A DNA stretch of 64,000 bases, taken from contig CM035162.1 of NCBI GenBank assembly GCA_020205615.1, forward strand, positions 37,748,464-37,812,463, in the 5' to 3' direction. The position numbers and the translations under genes were made by a program. Positions 59,466 through 64,000 of the stretch are shown in pieces. Origin of the DNA: Panax quinquefolius (lineage: Eukaryota > Streptophyta > Magnoliopsida > Apiales > Araliaceae). Each line of letters starts with the position of its first letter. The stretch's first letter is position 1. The notes beneath the pieces were generated by a model. It was not told the DNA's origin. It did no database searches and was given only the letters and a program-made list of their open reading frames with translations.

Positions 59466-61459
59466 TGTAACACCCCTTTCCAAAATAGAAAGAGAGTTCT
59501 ACTCAAAATACAACAAAACTAATAAATTTAATAAAGAAGGCTCAAAGCCACAAAAGTTAATAGTCTTAATAACCGATAAATACCTCAAGTCAACCATAAT
59601 AAATTTCAAACCGTTTTCAAACCACAATCTAAAATAATTATTACAATTCCAAGTAAATCGACACATCAAGTCTAAATCTGGATATTTCTAAATCATTGAA
59701 TGAATGGAGCTCATCACACTTGCCCTTGTCCCCCGACACCGGCCTTTAAGAAAAACACGGCGATGAGCCAAATGCCCAAAGACGGATATAGAATACAATT
59801 AATGAACCGAAATAACTAACTCAATTTAAATGAAATGAGATGAAATGAATCAAACGATACGAATAAAACTAACACAACAAAATAGTAGTCAATCAAATGG
59901 GTCAGGTGTTATTTCATACCGAAGCTCGTAACAAAATAGAATATACCTTGCCACACAGTAAGTCAAATAATGCCACACAGTAAATCTCATAATGCCACAT
60001 TGTGCAAGTCACACACATTGGACCGCGAATCCAATGCATGTAAATATAGAAGGCGTGTTTGGCACAAACATCACCAATCCGCATAATGTAACGTAATAGA
60101 AACTGTAGGTCGACCCATACGCCCCACAAACAAAACACCAAATGGCCAACTCCCACCGAGCACAAAACGGAGACGCCAGTGGATCGATCACACCGCCACG
60201 GAAGGTGTCATGCCTCGTGCGAAGAGGACATGCTCGTGGTACCCCACAGTGTGGTTATAGCTCGGTATACCCTACATGGTATTCTAACAAAAATATAATG
60301 TCACAACACATGCGACAAAATATCAACACAAGGGGTTCTAACGCGTACATGTTAAATCGAATCTAATCATCAACACACGCCTCTAAAATAATAACATGTA
60401 CATCACTATGAATATCAAAATAAAATTTAGACATGATGCCCTAGTCTAAAGAATACAAATATGAATTCTAATACAACGCCAAAATAAATTTATCACAATA
60501 AATTGACAAGGACAATTATGAGAGACAATACTAAATTTCAAACTAATAACGAAACGAACAAATCAAAAAAAAAAAGAGTTTCATTTGAAAGAGTACGTAA
60601 TCCGCATTCTGATTAAGCAATGTAATACCCAAAATATATTCCAAAAACTCGTTTGGACTCTTCCCGCTTAATCTAAATAAAGTAAAATACAATTTTATTA
60701 CAAACTTAACAATCTCTAACATAATGTTATTTTAATTTATTATTAAGTAAATTTATAATTTTATCATTAGAATAATTAATTAGTATACACAACTTTCAAT
60801 TTAATTTATAATAACATAAGTGAGTTAATATAAAACAAACAATATAATTTATATATATAATGCACTACATCAGATCATATATTTATATATAAATTATATC
60901 TAAAGACAATGAGTTAATATATATATACATAGATACTACTGCATAAAAAATATAAATATATATATATACACCGCAAATCAAGAATTTAAAATATACACAT
61001 ATCTATTATCAATATATATATACACATCATCATACAATATAAAAATTTCTATAATCCTTCACAGATGAGTTTAGATCCTTATTTGATTACCTAAGTAATG
61101 AATAAATTGAAAAAAACTCTTACCTTATTATCAATTGATGACTAACTTGTTTCTCTCTCACCGCCGCTTCTCTCTTCCTCTCTTCTTTCTATCAAAGTAG
61201 TGTAGCGAAAGATACAACATATAGGGGTTTTAAGTTCTTTTTTTTTAGGATTAGATATTACCCATATAAATTAAACTCAATCAAATTTAAAGGCCAAATT
61301 TAATCTCTTTAATTCATTTATTAATATTTATTAGTCCACATAAATTAAATACACTTTGACCCAAATAAAAAAAAAAAAAAAAGTCCAATTAATATGTTTT
61401 AAAACAATTTTTTTTTTTTTTTATTAATCAATTTATTTATTTATTTATTGGGTATTACA
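59466..61459 (-). repeat. 3' LTR of the right-edge gypsy element
   Basis: 1994 bp bounded by TGTAACACCCC and GGGTATTACA on the plus strand (inverted TG/CA ends). Minus-strand PPT AAAGGTAGGTGA lies just outside (about 61460-61471). Includes A/T runs at 61368-61422. No coding content; frames around 59914-60366 are not genes. Confidence 0.85.
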
Positions 61460-61479
61460 TCACCTACCTTTAAAAGGAT

Positions 61480-64000
61480 TCCGCCCCTAATCAAAAGAAT
61501 AAAACGCACCTAATTTTTAAAGAGATACGGATATTCCGCCGAATAGACTCCACCATCTCCCATGTAGCCTCCCATTCAATGATTTCTCCATAAAACTTTA
61601 ACAAACTAATAGTTTCCTCCTCATAATTCGCTTCTCGACGATCCAAAATCGCGCTACATTGTTCCTCACAAGTAAGATCCTCCCGAATCTTATCGAATCG
61701 GATATCGCACTACATGCAACGGATGATAATGATAACCCCTTAACACCGGCTATTACGGAACACATTATGCACGTGAGCTAGTCATGAGGCAAAGCTAACC
61801 GATACGCAACTTCACCAACCTTTTCCAAAATCTCAAATGGACCGATATAACGTGGACTAAGCTTCCTTTTAACCCAAATCGACGAATGCCCTTCCAAGGA
61901 GAAACTTTTAGAAACACGTGCTCACCGGGTTCAAATTCTAAAGTCCTCCTACGCTTATCAAGATAACACTTCCGCCGCGATCGAGCCGACTTCAATTTCT
62001 CTTTAGCCACCGCTACCTTCTCCGTAGTGATTTGGACCAACTCAGCCCTTCTACGGCCCTTTCGCTAACCTCATCCCAACAAGTCAGGTGGTGCCCGACA
62101 TTTCCTACCATACAATGCCTCAAATGGGGCCATTCCAATACTTGTACGCCACCGTTGTTGTTGTAAGCAAACTCAACTAAGCTCAAATAGTCATCCCAAT
62201 TACCCGACCACTCAAGTGCACAAGACCTCAACATGTCCCTCCAACGTCCGAATAGTCCTTTCAGATTGCCCATCGGGTTCATGGATGGAAAGAAGTATCA
62301 AGTCGAGCCGAAAGTGCCCCAAGCTCGTTGAAATCCTTTCCAAAACCTTGAAGTGAACCGGGGTCCCGATCCAAAACAATAGACACCGAGTACCATGAAG
62401 TCTTACAACTCCTCGCCGAAAGATATGTGCCAACCTATCCACCGAGTAACCCTCACGGATAGCCAAAAAGTGTGCCGATTTGGTCAACCTGGTCCACCAC
62501 TACCCAAATGGCATCATTCTTCCCGAAAGTCTTCGCAAACCAACCACAAAATCCATCGTGATATTCTCCCACTTCCACACCGGAATGTCTAATCATTGCA
62601 AACAAGCCACTAGCTCGTTGATGTTCTATCTTCACTTGGCGACAAGTGAGGCACTTCCCAACATACTTCACCACATCCCGCTTTCATCCCATTCCACCAA
62701 AAATTCCTCTTCAAATCCTTTATACATCTTTGTAGAACCTCGGATGAATTGAAAATGGCGAACTATGAACTTCACCAACACACACAGCCTCTCGAATGAT
62801 TGGATCCGATGGTACACACAACCGCTCACCCAACCAAATCACACCATGGTCATCAATACTGAAACTCGATCGCTTGCCTTTCTCTAGATTCTCAAGTCAT
62901 ACTCCACAACTCCCCATCTTCCTTTTGAGCTTTTTTGACCATGAGATAAGAGAGGGGCTCCACTCTCATACTCGCCAAATGCCCATCCCGAACCTCGTAT
63001 ATACAACTCCAACTCGATCCGCTCCATATCCGAAATAAGTCGAGGTTGTGTAATAAGAAATTCGCTACACTCCTCGAACTCTTTCTTGGCCAAGAGCATC
63101 TGCAACCACATTTGCCTTCCCGTGATACATCAATTCTAGCATCATAATCCTTTAGAAGCTCCAACCAACGCCTCGCCTCATATCGAGTTCCTTCGAGTGA
63201 AAATGTATTTAAGACTTTTATGATCGGTGAAGATATCACAAGTCTCTCCATACAAATAATGCCTCCAAATCTTTAAGGCAAAGATCACCGCCGCTAACTC
63301 CAAATCATGTGTGGGGTAGTTCACCTCATAAGGTTTAAGTCGCCTTGTAAGCATAAGCAATCACCTTACCGTGTTGCATCAAAACACACCCCAAGCCCTT
63401 CTTAGAAGCATCACTATAAATCTGGTACCCTCCTATCCCCGACCAAGAATGCAAGTATAGGAGTCATCACGAGTCGCTTTCTTCAATTCCTCAAACTCTT
63501 CTCCCGCCTCCTCATTCCACACAAACTTCGCACCCTTTCTCATCAACTCGAAATCAATGGTAAGGCGAGTAAGGAAAATCCTTCCACAAACCGCCTATAA
63601 TACCTCGCCAAACCCAAGAAACTCCTAATCTCATCACACCGTAGTAGGTCTTGCCATTTAGTGATAGCCTCAACCTTCGCAGGATCCACTTTAATGCCTT
63701 CAAGTAGAAACAACGTGGCCCAAAATGCAACCTCGCTTCCAACCAAAATTCGCATTTAGAGAATTTAGCATACAATTTCTCTTTCGCAAAATCCCCAACA
63801 CCGTATGCGAAGATGCTCCTCATGCTCTTCCTTAGACTTGAGTAAACCAAAATATCGCCAATAAAGACAATGACAAATTGGTCCAAGTACTCTCCGAACA
63901 CCGATTCATCAAATCCATAAACACCGCCGAGCGTTAGTCACACCCGAAGGCATCATCACCAGTAAACTCGTAATGCCCATATCGAGTACGAAAAAGCCTT
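61480..64000 (-). pseudogene. Gypsy pol: RT, RNase H, integrase, chromodomain (minus strand)
   Basis: Read right to left. RT end (64000-63550): VFGEYLDQFVIVFIGDILVY, where the family has FIDDIL, so one catalytic Asp is Gly; then AKFSKCEFWLE and VDPAKVEAITKWQ, FLGLARYYRRFVEGFS. RNase H (63360-63000): [19 protein letters not shown] then [13 protein letters not shown]. Integrase (62760-62000): zinc region CLTCRQVKIEHQ, MTKSAHFLAIREGYSVDRLA, DGQSERTIRTLEGH, LVEFAYNNN. Tail: CYLDKRRRTLEFEPGEHVFL, then chromodomain-like ILDRREANYEEETI to ATWEMVESIRRN (61700-61510). Frames change several times; not functional. Confidence 0.88.

Larger units (their letters stand above)
59466..64000 (-). mobile_element. 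Ty3/gypsy (Tekay/Del-like) retrotransposon, 3' half
   Basis: Minus-strand element entering from the right edge: pol (64000-61480), PPT and 3' LTR (61459-59466). The LTR runs, on the minus strand, from TGTAATACCCAATAAA to GGGGTGTTACA, the usual termini of this group. The 5' LTR and gag are beyond the window. It differs from elements 1 and 2 in keeping RT, RNase H and integrase, though damaged. Confidence 0.87.

Noticed and set aside
59914..60366. Cysteine-rich and other frames on both strands
   Set aside because: Entirely inside the gypsy 3' LTR, with no domain similarity.

Overview
This is nuclear DNA of a flowering plant, almost certainly a eudicot. It is very AT-rich, with spliced gene pieces, a plant-specific F-box/DUF295 gene, an OEP24 chloroplast-envelope pore fragment, PPR fragments and dense plant-type transposable elements. 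I see no bacterial-style operon, rRNA, tRNA or CRISPR array. The only apparently intact host gene is an F-box/DUF295 gene at 12189-13319. Almost everything else is mobile DNA or gene debris, much of it nested.

Layout. 1-1046 is the 5' part of a Helitron (minus strand) carrying a broken OEP24 copy. 1780-2232 is a CACTA 5' end, interrupted at 2233 by a second CACTA whose TNP2 transposase pseudogene (4868-9296) is split by a solo LTR (5645-8095, target duplication TTAGA). 10247-13490 is a segment ending in the intact F-box gene. The same segment is repeated from 15385, but that copy is exploded by insertions. A pogo/Emigrant-like element (17034-25248) is split by a Helitron (17357-24166) that carries pieces of a PDCD2-like gene, an unidentified exon, a PPR gene and an Iwr1/RDM4-like gene, and it also contains a hAT element (24295-25198). 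A Mutator-like element follows (25708-27345, 9-bp target duplication), then F-box pseudogene copy 2 (27723-28545).

From 28546 to 57091 lies a Russian-doll stack. A Reina-type Ty3/gypsy element sits among F-box debris. Inside its reverse transcriptase is a Tekay/Del-like gypsy element (element 1, 29945-54146, target duplication ACTGT). Inside the gag of element 1 is a sister element (element 2, 33466-49937). Inside the 5' LTR of element 2 is a degraded minus-strand Ty1/copia element (35897-45238). A third F-box fragment emerges at 57092-57395. The rest is a PPR fragment (58548-58975) and a minus-strand gypsy element whose 3' LTR (59466-61459) and pol run off the window end.

The F-box duplication acts as an internal 'empty-site' reference that dates and delimits several insertions. 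All transposon proteins seen are broken by stops or frameshifts or have lost catalytic residues, so nothing here looks autonomously mobile. Assignments rest on protein motifs remembered from the families and on direct comparison of repeats within the window; no database search was run.
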